Shown: positions 55,393 to 64,000 of the stretch, piece by piece
Layout: each line of letters begins with the position of its first letter
Numbering within the stretch: the first letter of the stretch is position 1
From: Methanogranum sp963676045
GTDB taxonomy: Archaea; Thermoplasmatota; Thermoplasmata; Methanomassiliicoccales; Methanomethylophilaceae
Length of the DNA stretch: 64,000 nucleotides
Assembly (NCBI GenBank): GCA_963676045.1
Contig: OY780938.1
Span: 1,116,001-1,180,000 of the forward strand
Direction of reading: 5' to 3'
The notes under the pieces: generated by a model
Databases searched by the model: none
The model's input: the letters and a program-made list of their open reading frames with translations, nothing else
Told to the model about the DNA's origin: nothing
Made by a program: the position numbers and the translations under genes

Positions 55393-56834
55393 TCATCTTC
55401 CCCCTTTTTCTTGGGTGTGTAAATCAGGTTTACTGCACCGGTTCCTAACGTGACCGGTTGCCCAACTATGATGTTCTCGGTAACTCCCTCGAGATAATCG
55501 ACCTCTCCGACCATCGCAGCATGCAATAGATGCGCAGCGGTGATCTCGAATGCCGCCCTTGCAAGTACTGAGGATTTCTTTCCAGATACTCCATGTCTTC
55601 CGATGGCCTTCACATAACCGTCATTGGTCATGAGATCTGCCACCAACATGATGTGCCTGATATCGACATCCAGACCTGCTTCTCCAAGAGTCCCCATGGC
55701 CTCATGTATTATCGAGTTCCTAGCGGCCTCGATACCCAGGACGTCCGCGACCTCGAGTATGCTGTTGGTCATTACGCTCTCTGTATCGACACCTTCGATC
55801 TTTAGGACCTCTTTCAAATTGCTACCTTCTGTAACTATCTTCCAAGTTCCCTCAACGTGAGACAGGACCGCCCTTGTTATGCCATCTATTCCCTTTATCT
55901 TTGCATTTTTGACGGCATCGTACATGGACTGCAATTTCTTGAATGAAGGTTCGTCCGAATTTATCACTATGTCGAAATCCGACATATTGACCATTCCACG
56001 AACGGCCTTCACTCTGTTCAGCCTGTCCACTATGTCCTCGGTCCTCAATCCACGGATCTCCATCTTGCGAAGGTCCGGGACTACAATGAGCCTCATATTG
56101 GTGATATCTGTCTCGACGGAAGCTACATCCAACAATGTGGTCATCTCTATCTCGGAGGCCACATGGCGTGCCACGCTCTCATCCTCGGCCGCTATACCCT
56201 TCAATGGTATGTCCATCGATGGCGTACTTGGAATGCGTCTGGCATCCACTATCTCTATCAGCCTGGGCAGACCCTGCGTAACGTTGATGTTAGCAACTCC
56301 TGCGTAGTGGAAGGTACGCATGTTCATCTGAGTACCTGGTTCACCGATAGAGTGCGCGGCCATGACACCTGCGGACTCGTTCTGATCCATGAGATGTGCT
56401 GTGTACATCCTTTCTGCGACCTTTATGAGCCTCTCGTAGGTCTCATCGTTGAAATTCGCATCCTTGACCGCCTCAGCGATATCACAGACTATCTTCATAG
56501 GAAGTGGCTTGCTGTACTTCTCGACGATCGAGAGCAATTTCTTCTCCACATCTGTAAGCTCATGTGTGCGGAATACCTCCTCCATGGGCTCGGACTTTGG
56601 CTCTTCGACCGTCTTCTTGGTCTTGACAACCGTCGCGGTCTTGCGTACTGTGCGCTTGCCGATCTTGTTCAGAACGGACTCGGACTCTTCCTCGGTGAGT
56701 CCCAGTTCCACAAGCTCTTCATTGCTGGCAGCACTTATGGCGCTGAGTGTGTTGTATTTGGTCAGGAGCAGATTCGAGACTTCCTCGCTTATGTCCCTGT
56801 TCATCAATGCCTTCAAGGTATCTTTCTTGGCCAT
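55389..56834 (-). CDS. rpoA2: RNA polymerase subunit A'' with N-terminal HhH-like extension
   Basis: 481 residues, about 80 more than usual A''. Residues 100-481 are the A'' core: trigger-loop region SAGVMAAHSIGEPGTQMNMRTFHYAG, VTQGLPRLIEIVDAR, and the jaw/clamp end GRHGVSGKKSSVLARAAFE. Residues about 10-60 (EEVSNLLLTKYNTLSAISAASNEELVELGLTEEESESVL) read as a helix-hairpin-helix-like domain, followed by a Lys/Glu-rich linker. The ATG at 56834 is 6 bases past GGAGGTGA and 2 bases after the rpoA1 stop; the GTG two codons upstream is not needed. Confidence 0.95.
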   Translation of the reverse strand: MAKKDTLKALMNRDISEEVSNLLLTKYNTLSAISAASNEELVELGLTEEESESVLNKIGKRTVRKTATVVKTKKTVEEPKSEPMEEVFRTHELTDVEKKLLSIVEKYSKPLPMKIVCDIAEAVKDANFNDETYERLIKVAERMYTAHLMDQNESAGVMAAHSIGEPGTQMNMRTFHYAGVANINVTQGLPRLIEIVDARRIPSTPSMDIPLKGIAAEDESVARHVASEIEMTTLLDVASVETDITNMRLIVVPDLRKMEIRGLRTEDIVDRLNRVKAVRGMVNMSDFDIVINSDEPSFKKLQSMYDAVKNAKIKGIDGITRAVLSHVEGTWKIVTEGSNLKEVLKIEGVDTESVMTNSILEVADVLGIEAARNSIIHEAMGTLGEAGLDVDIRHIMLVADLMTNDGYVKAIGRHGVSGKKSSVLARAAFEITAAHLLHAAMVGEVDYLEGVTENIIVGQPVTLGTGAVNLIYTPKKKGEDE

Positions 56835-56836
56835 TA

Positions 56837-59644
56837 TCACTCACCTCCTCCTTCGTAATCCGTGTCGAGGTCGTCGAACTCTTCGCTCTCCTCTTCCTCG
56901 GTGTATTCCATCTCATCCTTCTCTCTGGATCCGTAATCGTCTCCGATATCGCGATCATCGATATGATGGAGGATCTTGTCGGCGTTGTCGCCTAGGACCT
57001 CTGCGAACAGATCGTCCAGATCTATTGCCTTACCTCTGACGGTCCTGGTCGGATCGACTCCGTCCTCTCCATACTTGAACTGAATGACCGTACCGATCGT
57101 GTTCCTAACGGTTCCATCGGACGTCAACTTGAGGTCCTCCAGCGCAGATACCAATCTCCTCTGCATGTAACCGGACCTTGATGTCCTGACGGCGGTATCG
57201 ACCAGTCCTTCCCTTCCTCCCATTGCGTGGAAGAAGAACTCTGTCGGATTCAATCCTGTCTTATATGAGTTCGAACAGAATCCTCTAGCATATGCTCCGA
57301 GGTCCCCTTTCTCGAAATGGGGCAATGTCCTGTTCCAATATCCTCTTGCGAGCCTCTCACCACGAACTGCCTGCTGTCCTACGCAACCTGCCATCTGAGA
57401 TAGGTTGAGCATCGAACCACGGGCACCGGCCTTGGCCATTATGACCGCAGGGTTCGACATACCGAGGTGTTTCCCTGCGATACGTCCTGCCTCATCACGA
57501 GCGTCTCCGAGGGTCTTCATGACCTCTACCTCGAGCGTCTCCCTCAAAGAACGTCCTGGCATCTGCTCCAATGTACCATCCTGATACGATGCGACAAGGT
57601 CTGTAACCTTGTTGATACACTCCTGATTGTAATTGGCTATCTGGAGTGCTGCCGCCTCGGGTATATCCTCGTCACCGATACCTGTACTGAATCCGTGATT
57701 CATCAACGCACCCAATGCGACTCTCGTGACCTGGTTTATGAACATGCATGCGCGGTCAGACCCGTAGTCACGTGCTATGCGGTCCAGGATCTTTCCTTTG
57801 CTGTTACCGATTGCTTTCGTGTCTATGGTACCGCAGAGCAGCTTACCTTCGCGTATCTTGACGTATGCATCGTACTGACAGTTCTCCCTCTTGCAGCCGC
57901 CTTTACAATTCAGACATATGTTGGCTTTGAATGTGGTGCGGAAATCCTCCGGCAACACTATGGAGAACAACTGCTTACCAGTCCAATACTCCTTGCCCTT
58001 GTCATCCACGAATGGCTTCGGTATCTTTATGTCATCCAATTTCGACAGTATGTTCATTGCCTCGAACATATCGAAATGCGGATTGTTGTGCGTCAGGAAG
58101 TATGCTCCCGTTATATGGTCGTGAATGGCTCCGATGATCGGACCTCCGTACCTTGGGGACAATATGTTCTCCTGGACCTGCATTATGATGCGTGCTTCTG
58201 CACGCGCCTCATCACTTTGCAGGACGTGGAGGTTCATCTCATCTCCATCGAAATCAGCATTGTAGGGGGGACAATCGCAAAGATTGAACCTGAACGTGCG
58301 TCCTGGCATTATCTTGACACGGTGCGCCATCATGGACATCCTGTGAAGTGATGGCTGCCTGTTGAACAACACGACGTCACCGTCTACCAGCTGTCTCTCC
58401 ACGGTGAAATCGATAGCTACGTTCTCTGCCACTTCGGCGGCATTTCTCTGTGTTACCCTGATCCTTCTCCCATCGGGCCTTATCACGTAATTGACACCAG
58501 GGGAGTACAGACCTTCGTCACCGGGCTCTGGACCGCGTGAGATCATCTCCTTGATCTTCGCGATGTTGTGCTCATTGACGTGCACAGGCACTGTGAGTTC
58601 CCTTGCTGCCCTGATAGGTATACCTACGTCGTTTATGGAGAGCAATGGGTCTGGAGATATGACGGTACGGGCAGAGAAGTTGACACGCTTTCCTGATAGG
58701 TTGGACCTGAAACGTCCTTCCTTGCCCTTCAACCTCTGCGCCAATGTCTTCAACGGACGACCAGACCTGTGCCTCGCTGGAGGTATTCCTGATGTCTGAT
58801 TGTCGAAATATGTTGTTACATGGTACTGTAGAAGTTCCCATAGGTCCTCTACGATCAACTGTGGTGCTCCAGCATCACGGTTCTCTCTCAACCTCTGATT
58901 GATCCTCAGGACATCGACCAATTTGTGTGTCAGATCGTCCTCGGACCTATCTCCGGAATCGAGCGTGATGGACGGCCTCACCGTCACTGGTGGTACGGCG
59001 AGTGCTGTTAGGACCATCCATTCTGGCCTGCATGTGGCAGGGTCCATTCCCAATGTCGTAAGGTCCTCGTCTGGAATGCGCTCGAGCCTCTCACGTACCT
59101 CTTTGGGCGTGAGCTTGTGGTTGTCGTCCACCTCTCTGAATGTTGTCGGTTTGTCGAGCTTTATCTTTATCTGCTCTGCACCGCAGTATGGGCATATCCC
59201 TTTGGTGGATGCGTCCTTTGCGGTGGCCTTGGAGAAATTCTTGACCTCGATGGTTCCCCCTCCGAGGTCCTTCATCTCATCCATATCCTTCATGCGCTCC
59301 TGTATCTGATCTGGAGACAGCATTAGCCTTCCGCATGAGCGGCAGGTACTCTCGAGCATCATCTTGATGTCCTTTATGAAACCAACATGGATGACAGGCA
59401 TGGCGAGGTCTATGTGCCCGAAGTGACCTGGACACTCGTCCACCTTGCATCCGCATGTCTTACAGCGCAGACCTGGTTCGATGACTCCCATGTGGGGGTC
59501 CATCAATCCCATCTCTATGGGATATCCCTCGTCATCATACGTGTCCGCTGTGATGATCTTGGTTGCGGACATCTTCCTTATCTCCTCCGGCGAGACGCAG
59601 GAGAATTTTATGGAGCCTATCCTCTTCGTTATTCCGCGCATCAT
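56837..59644 (-). CDS. rpoA1: RNA polymerase subunit A'
   Basis: 935 residues. The catalytic Mg2+ motif NADFDGDEMNLH, an N-terminal zinc site CxxCxxxxxxCPGHFGHI, a CRSCGRLML finger and the GKRVNFSARTVISPDP and RQPSLHRMSM signatures. The acidic C-terminal tail (EEEESEEFDDLDTDYE region) is longer than usual. The start overlaps rpoB by 4 bases and has GGAGG 7 bases upstream. Confidence 0.97.
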   Translation of the reverse strand: MMRGITKRIGSIKFSCVSPEEIRKMSATKIITADTYDDEGYPIEMGLMDPHMGVIEPGLRCKTCGCKVDECPGHFGHIDLAMPVIHVGFIKDIKMMLESTCRSCGRLMLSPDQIQERMKDMDEMKDLGGGTIEVKNFSKATAKDASTKGICPYCGAEQIKIKLDKPTTFREVDDNHKLTPKEVRERLERIPDEDLTTLGMDPATCRPEWMVLTALAVPPVTVRPSITLDSGDRSEDDLTHKLVDVLRINQRLRENRDAGAPQLIVEDLWELLQYHVTTYFDNQTSGIPPARHRSGRPLKTLAQRLKGKEGRFRSNLSGKRVNFSARTVISPDPLLSINDVGIPIRAARELTVPVHVNEHNIAKIKEMISRGPEPGDEGLYSPGVNYVIRPDGRRIRVTQRNAAEVAENVAIDFTVERQLVDGDVVLFNRQPSLHRMSMMAHRVKIMPGRTFRFNLCDCPPYNADFDGDEMNLHVLQSDEARAEARIIMQVQENILSPRYGGPIIGAIHDHITGAYFLTHNNPHFDMFEAMNILSKLDDIKIPKPFVDDKGKEYWTGKQLFSIVLPEDFRTTFKANICLNCKGGCKRENCQYDAYVKIREGKLLCGTIDTKAIGNSKGKILDRIARDYGSDRACMFINQVTRVALGALMNHGFSTGIGDEDIPEAAALQIANYNQECINKVTDLVASYQDGTLEQMPGRSLRETLEVEVMKTLGDARDEAGRIAGKHLGMSNPAVIMAKAGARGSMLNLSQMAGCVGQQAVRGERLARGYWNRTLPHFEKGDLGAYARGFCSNSYKTGLNPTEFFFHAMGGREGLVDTAVRTSRSGYMQRRLVSALEDLKLTSDGTVRNTIGTVIQFKYGEDGVDPTRTVRGKAIDLDDLFAEVLGDNADKILHHIDDRDIGDDYGSREKDEMEYTEEEESEEFDDLDTDYEGGGE

Positions 59645-62600
59645 GTTAAATCCTCCAACTGAAGCCTCATGGCGACACCTAATGACAGGAGCTCATCCAT
59701 GAGAAGTTTGAATGCATACGAGGTCTGGACCAGATATATGCTAGAGTTGTTCTTGCACACAGGACAGTACAGCGATCCGTGCCTATCCATTATCGCGATG
59801 TGCCCGCAGTTGGAATTGCCGCATATGTACTGCTGCGTTCCATCGGACTCGTCGAGGAGACGGTCTTTGATTACCATCGCTGCACCGTGACCGATAAGAC
59901 AGTCACGCTCCATCTCTCCGAATCTTAGACCTCCCTGCCTTGAACGTCCCTCTGTAGGCTGCCTTGTGAGAATCTGCACAGGTCCTCTTGACCTTACGTG
60001 CATCTTTCCACTGACCATGTGGTGCAGCTTCTCGTAGAAGATGACACCTGTGTAGACCTCTGTCTGTATCATGCGTCCTGTCCTACCGTCGTACATTACC
60101 TCTTTACCGTTGCGGCTGAATCCGTTCCTGACGAGACCGTCACGGATGGATTCCTCCCTCTCTCCAGAGAAGGCAGTACCGTCGATGATGCGCCCTTCCA
60201 TGGAACCTACCTTACCGGCTATCATCTCAAGGACGTGACCTATGGTCATACGGGAAGGTATACCGTGTGGATTCACGACGAGGTCTGGAGTCACTCCCTC
60301 TGCAGTGAAAGGCATGTCGCACTGGTCGATCAGCCTTCCGATGACTCCCTTCTGTCCGAACCTCGAACAGAACTTGTCACCGAGCTCGGGGATCCTCTCA
60401 TCCCTTACTTTAACACGGACAAGTCTTGATCCGTTCTCGGACTCGGTCACCATGACCGAATCGACGTATCCTTTCTCACCTGGTCTTACTGTGACGGATG
60501 TCTCCCTTCTCTTCTGAGGTGTCAGGAAATCGGTCTCCTCCTCAAGGAATCTGGGAGGCGAGGTCTTTCCAATAAGGACATCGCTTCCTGTGACAGATGA
60601 CTCTGGGGATATGAGTCCGTCCTCGCCCAATGATGCATATGCAAGATCTGCACGGGCGCCCATTATGTCTGGGGACGGGATCTCGAAATGATCCTCCTGT
60701 CCTCCAGGATAGCGACGCTCCTCTGCGCGGTAGGATCTCATGAATGATGATCTTCCCAATCCTCTCTGCACCGAGCTCTTGTTCATCACAAGCGCATCTT
60801 CAATGTTATATCCGTGGTATGAAAGCACAGCGATACAGAAGTTCTGCCCAGCAGGTCTGTAGTTGTATCCCATGAAATCCATGGTCTGTGTCTGCACCAT
60901 CGGTACCTCGGGGTAATGCATTATATGGCCCCTTGTATCTGGTCTGATACGGTAGTTGGCGGCTGGTATTCCCAAGGCCTGTTTTGCCATACCTGCACCC
61001 ATTGTTACACGGGGTGCGGAATTATGCTCTGGATACGGGACCACTCCGGATGCGACTCCGAGTATGACCATCGGATCGATCTCCATGTGAGTGTGCTTCT
61101 TGGTTATCTTCGAGGAGACCGCTGTCTCCTCTCCGCACCATTTGCATCTCAGGACGGAATCGCCCTCTCTTCCAGGGTTCATCCAGTCGACATCTGTTGG
61201 GGATAATGCGTGATGGCAGTGCTCGCATCTCTTTGGGACGTCGAACGGGTCTACGAGTACCAAGGCATCTTCCTCTTCCTCTGCATCTATCCATTCGATC
61301 ACTCCCTCGCTGAACAGGTCGTTCCAGGTTATCTTGCCCTCGCGTATGCCGTCGAGGTGCTTCCTGTTGAGTACGGTCCTTCCATCGTTCAGTACGAGTA
61401 ATGGGCGTCTTAGACGTCCCTCATCGCAGTTGATTATTATCTCTCCCATTTCCTCGTCATAACGGATGTTGACGCCATCATGGAGACGTCCTATCCTTCT
61501 GTTGTCCCTGACGCGCCCTACGAATTTATCGGCGTTAGATGTTGTTCCGACCAGGTCACCATTGATATAGACACGTACGCCGTCCTCTCCGACGGGCCTG
61601 AGGTCGTAATCGCTCCTGAGCAACATCCTGAGCTCTGTCTCGGAATATCCCTCGGATACGTCGATGATAAGAGCTGCGTTCTTCACCAGACCGCAATTCT
61701 GACCCTCTGGTGTCTCGGATGGGCACAGTCTTCCCCACTGGGTGGGGTGCAGGTCACGAGCCTCGAAGTGGGGCTGACTCCTCGTGAGTGACGATGTCAC
61801 TCTTCTAAGGTGGGACATGGACGACATGTTAGAGGTCCTGTCCAACAGCTGAGATACACCGGCACGTCCTCCGACCCAGTTACCTGTGGCCAATGCGTGC
61901 AACAATTTGTGCGTCAAAAGGTCGGGCCTTATCGACGATGCGATGTTGACATCCGACTTCTTCCTTCCCCAGTTCCTCTCGAGCTGGTATTTCAGATCTT
62001 TCATCAGACTGCTGAAACTTGTCCTGAAAAGGTCCTCCATGAGGTCACCGGACAGTTTGAGTCTCTTGTTTGCATAGTGGTCCTTGTCGTCTTCCTTTCT
62101 CTTGTTGAGTGAAAGCTCAAGGACTGAACGTGCGATACGCCCTAGGAATATCGCCTTCTTCATGCGGTCCTCTGCAGTGTCACCGAGGTGCGGGAGCAAA
62201 GACCTGTCGAGTATGGACTCGACCTTCTTCGTCCTGTACTCCTTTGCCTGACCTGCTGCGAAGTTCCTCTCCAAGAACAATATTGCGTCCTCGGTGGTAT
62301 GATAACCGTTGGGGGGGAATGTCTTCTTGTCGAGAGAGGCCTCGATATTGGAATAGACGATGTTGGCCATCTCCTCATCGGAGACGATCGTATCGTAGAT
62401 GTCCTTATCCGACTCCATTCCCAATGCCTTCATCAAGGCTACCAATGGGATCGAACCGGATGCTACGGGAACGGAGACCATTACCATTCCGTCCTTCTTC
62501 TTCTCTACGAGAGTCAGTGCACGGTATCCATCCTTTTGAGAGAAAACCTTTGCGATCTCGACGGCTGCACCGTACTTCTCGTTGTATTCTACCATTATTC

Positions 62601-63243
62601 TGTTGGGGGCGAGATCCTCTAATGTTATCAGGACCCTCTCTGTCCCCCCGATTATGAAGTAACCTCCAGGCTCCCTGGGGTCCTCCTTCTGTTTCATGAG
62701 CTCGTGCGCATACTCCTCATCCGAGAGCATGCGGTCCATATTGGATTCCATGACGCCGTGGTTAAGATTGCATCCCCTGGACTTTACCATCATCGGAAGG
62801 TCCCCGACATGCACCCAACCTCCGTTCTCGACATTATCGAGCTCTATGCCGTCCTCGAATACCTCAAAATGGACATAGACTGGAGACATGTAGTTGAGAT
62901 TCCTCAATCTGGCCTCCATTGGGGTATGCTCATGGCTGTATCCGTTCGCCTCCATTACAGTGGGCGGCTCTATCTTTATTGTTGGCTTAGCGGCTGGATC
63001 GATGGCCCCATCATCGTTCCTCTTTCTCCCTATGTGAATCTCTATGTTCCTTCCACCGGTGCGCTCTGGATCGAGAATGATCACTCCGCGCTGTGCGTCA
63101 TCGGTCGGAACCCTGATATCGTCCACGATCCTTTGCATCCTGCTGTTGGGATTGCCCGCATATGCAAGGAAATCATCAAAGGATGAAATGTGGTGGTTCA
63201 CGATATTTCTGTCGGCAAAGTATAATTTTACTAAATCCCTCAA
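59641..63243 (-). CDS. rpoB: RNA polymerase subunit B, unsplit
   Basis: 1200 residues in one chain, not divided into B' and B'' as in many methanogens; this supports a Thermoplasmata-type host. Signatures: SHLRRVTSSLTRSQPHFEARDLHPTQWGRLCPSETPEGQNCGLVKN, GYNIEDALVMNKSSVQRG, GDKFCSRFGQKGVIG, and the C-terminal zinc site CGNSNCGHIAI...CPVC. A second zinc finger CEHCHH...CKWC lies mid-chain. The segment PEHNSAPRVTMGAGMAKQA replaces the usual PDHNQSPRNTYQSAMGKQA. Start is a TTG (63243) after AGGGTGAT, 4 bases past the rpoH stop. Confidence 0.97.
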   Translation of the reverse strand: MRDLVKLYFADRNIVNHHISSFDDFLAYAGNPNSRMQRIVDDIRVPTDDAQRGVIILDPERTGGRNIEIHIGRKRNDDGAIDPAAKPTIKIEPPTVMEANGYSHEHTPMEARLRNLNYMSPVYVHFEVFEDGIELDNVENGGWVHVGDLPMMVKSRGCNLNHGVMESNMDRMLSDEEYAHELMKQKEDPREPGGYFIIGGTERVLITLEDLAPNRIMVEYNEKYGAAVEIAKVFSQKDGYRALTLVEKKKDGMVMVSVPVASGSIPLVALMKALGMESDKDIYDTIVSDEEMANIVYSNIEASLDKKTFPPNGYHTTEDAILFLERNFAAGQAKEYRTKKVESILDRSLLPHLGDTAEDRMKKAIFLGRIARSVLELSLNKRKEDDKDHYANKRLKLSGDLMEDLFRTSFSSLMKDLKYQLERNWGRKKSDVNIASSIRPDLLTHKLLHALATGNWVGGRAGVSQLLDRTSNMSSMSHLRRVTSSLTRSQPHFEARDLHPTQWGRLCPSETPEGQNCGLVKNAALIIDVSEGYSETELRMLLRSDYDLRPVGEDGVRVYINGDLVGTTSNADKFVGRVRDNRRIGRLHDGVNIRYDEEMGEIIINCDEGRLRRPLLVLNDGRTVLNRKHLDGIREGKITWNDLFSEGVIEWIDAEEEEDALVLVDPFDVPKRCEHCHHALSPTDVDWMNPGREGDSVLRCKWCGEETAVSSKITKKHTHMEIDPMVILGVASGVVPYPEHNSAPRVTMGAGMAKQALGIPAANYRIRPDTRGHIMHYPEVPMVQTQTMDFMGYNYRPAGQNFCIAVLSYHGYNIEDALVMNKSSVQRGLGRSSFMRSYRAEERRYPGGQEDHFEIPSPDIMGARADLAYASLGEDGLISPESSVTGSDVLIGKTSPPRFLEEETDFLTPQKRRETSVTVRPGEKGYVDSVMVTESENGSRLVRVKVRDERIPELGDKFCSRFGQKGVIGRLIDQCDMPFTAEGVTPDLVVNPHGIPSRMTIGHVLEMIAGKVGSMEGRIIDGTAFSGEREESIRDGLVRNGFSRNGKEVMYDGRTGRMIQTEVYTGVIFYEKLHHMVSGKMHVRSRGPVQILTRQPTEGRSRQGGLRFGEMERDCLIGHGAAMVIKDRLLDESDGTQQYICGNSNCGHIAIMDRHGSLYCPVCKNNSSIYLVQTSYAFKLLMDELLSLGVAMRLQLEDLT

Positions 63244-63247
63244 AAAA

Positions 63248-63514
63248 TCACCCTTTAGTTACTAGCCTATAGGCGACGAATTCCTGTGCTGTTTCGCTTT
63301 TCCTAACGATCTTGACAATACGACCCTCAGCGATAGGGCCGTATATGCTTTCAAGAACTTTGATGCCTGCATCGCTGTTCCTTATCTTCGGAAGCTGGTC
63401 ACGTGTCATACCCATTTTATTGAGAATTTCCTCAGCCTCTTCCTCAGATAGAAGGTGATGCTCAGGCACCAAAACGTGCTTGAGAACATTGAACGAGATA
63501 TTGTCTGATACCAA
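63248..63514 (-). CDS. rpoH: RNA polymerase subunit H
   Basis: 88 residues. Homologue of the C-terminal domain of eukaryotic RPB5: LKHVLVPEHHLLSEEEAEEIL, MTRDQLPKIRNSDAGIKVL, GRIVKIVRKSETAQEFVAYRLV. Two possible starts: the GTG at 63523, or the TTG at 63514, which has AGGTGA 5 bases upstream. I take the TTG. First gene of the operon. Confidence 0.94.
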   Translation of the reverse strand: MVSDNISFNVLKHVLVPEHHLLSEEEAEEILNKMGMTRDQLPKIRNSDAGIKVLESIYGPIAEGRIVKIVRKSETAQEFVAYRLVTKG

Positions 63515-63633
63515 ATGATTCACCTGCCAATTGCCCCGCTCCCGGTCAGCGGGAAATGCGTTTAAGAATTACGCTAATTGTTGTTTTGTTCCTCATACTT
63601 GATCCGCCGTTCGATCGCTCATGAAGAGACCAG

Positions 63634-63707
63634 CGGGCCTGAAGGGATTCGAACCCTTGACCACCTGATTAAAAGTCAGATGCTCTACCTAGCTGAGCTA
63701 CAGGCCC
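63634..63707 (-). tRNA. tRNA-Lys (anticodon UUU)
   Basis: Minus strand: acceptor GGGCCTG / CAGGCCC, D arm TAGCTCAGCTAGGTAGAGC, anticodon stem TCTGA / TCAGG around CTTTTAA (anticodon TTT), T loop AAGGGTTCGAATCCCTT, discriminator G, CCA not encoded. Confidence 0.94.
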
Positions 63708-64000
63708 TTGGATATCTTAAAGCTTGTATTTCGGGAGGAACATTTCCTTCTATATAATACCTCCTCACGTCCAATAAATATTAATCTAAATTTAGATGAA
63801 TATAATGCCAAAATCGGTAAAAACATTATCTTTTTTTGATATCTATGAAGTAAAGACGCCTATTGATAAGGTTCGATAAGATGTATATCATATATGAAAA
63901 ATCAATCTTGCCTTCCCTCATAATGAAATATCCATAATGCTTTCAGCGTGATAATGGTAAATTACCTAGAACTCAAGGTCGCGATGGCCAAATCACAGAC
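63708..64000 (+). other. AT-rich gap with possible gene start at the right edge
   Basis: Mostly AT-rich with TATA-like runs (GATGTATATCATATATG). An ORF opens at an ATG at 63954 (or the in-frame ATG 63984, MAKSQ) and stays open to the window end, too short to judge. No other gene, tRNA or repeat is seen here. Confidence 0.3.

Overview
The window is archaeal. It carries the unsplit rpoB with split rpoA1/rpoA2, rpoH, ribosomal proteins L30e and S17e, an archaeal NusA-like protein, the GatD/GatE amidotransferase, an archaeal-type hypoxanthine phosphoribosyltransferase, an HVO_0476-family zinc protein and an AglB/STT3-like protein. Many genes start about 25-28 bp below a TATA-like element, so they look leaderless. 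An unsplit RNA polymerase B subunit together with hydrogenase maturation genes (hypE, hypB) fits the Thermoplasmata, most likely a Methanomassiliicoccales-type methanogen. That placement is an inference: no methanogenesis gene lies in the window. Full-length GltB beside a type III glutamine synthetase, an AdiA-like arginine decarboxylase with an antiporter, and Kdp suggest genes gained from bacteria, perhaps in a gut or other anaerobic habitat.

Layout. 1-5975: Kdp potassium uptake. The 3' part of kdpB is followed by a single gene fusing KdpC to KdpA, then a KdpD-like sensor without a kinase domain. 6043-9817: amino-acid antiporter and arginine decarboxylase (minus strand). 10282-16910: glutamate synthase and GSIII (minus), a nitrogen-assimilation operon. 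17168-17974: MerR-type regulator. 18072-22565: a tight five-gene operon (TPR/zinc protein, zinc-ribbon protein, four-helix membrane protein, coiled-coil protein, SPFH protein with two zinc ribbons) that ends in a hairpin terminator. I judge it the best candidate for an undescribed membrane-associated system. 22671-24161: a regulator built of two similar halves, followed by a 330-bp gap with a possible small RNA. 24494-27299: purine salvage (hpt, ade, apt).

27466-46166: mostly housekeeping genes. These include three tRNAs (Arg-UCG, Thr-GGU, Arg-GCG), hypE, a DUF1015 protein, an ACT-ACT-metallo-beta-lactamase protein, the ribosome-quality-control protein RqcH/NEMF, S17e, thyX with a TraB-like gene, a MORN-repeat protein, a nitrilase-family enzyme, a SerB-like phosphatase, gatDE, and the chain hypB-purD-truA-translin. 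46215-52723: a small secreted/anchored protein and a 1904-residue STT3-like protein that lacks the catalytic motifs and carries about 1000 residues of beta-rich repeats. 52812-54578: pyrF and a radical SAM gene, divergent from one shared TATA region. 54675-63514: the RNA polymerase operon rpoH-rpoB-rpoA1-rpoA2-rpl30e-nusA. It stops after nusA; the ribosomal and elongation-factor genes that often follow in archaea are not here. A tRNA-Lys and an AT-rich gap close the window.

Links between genes: GSIII makes glutamine and GltB turns it into glutamate. GatDE uses glutamine to form Gln-tRNA. Ade, Apt and Hpt recycle purines while PurD acts in de novo synthesis. HypE and HypB mature a [NiFe]-hydrogenase that is not encoded here.
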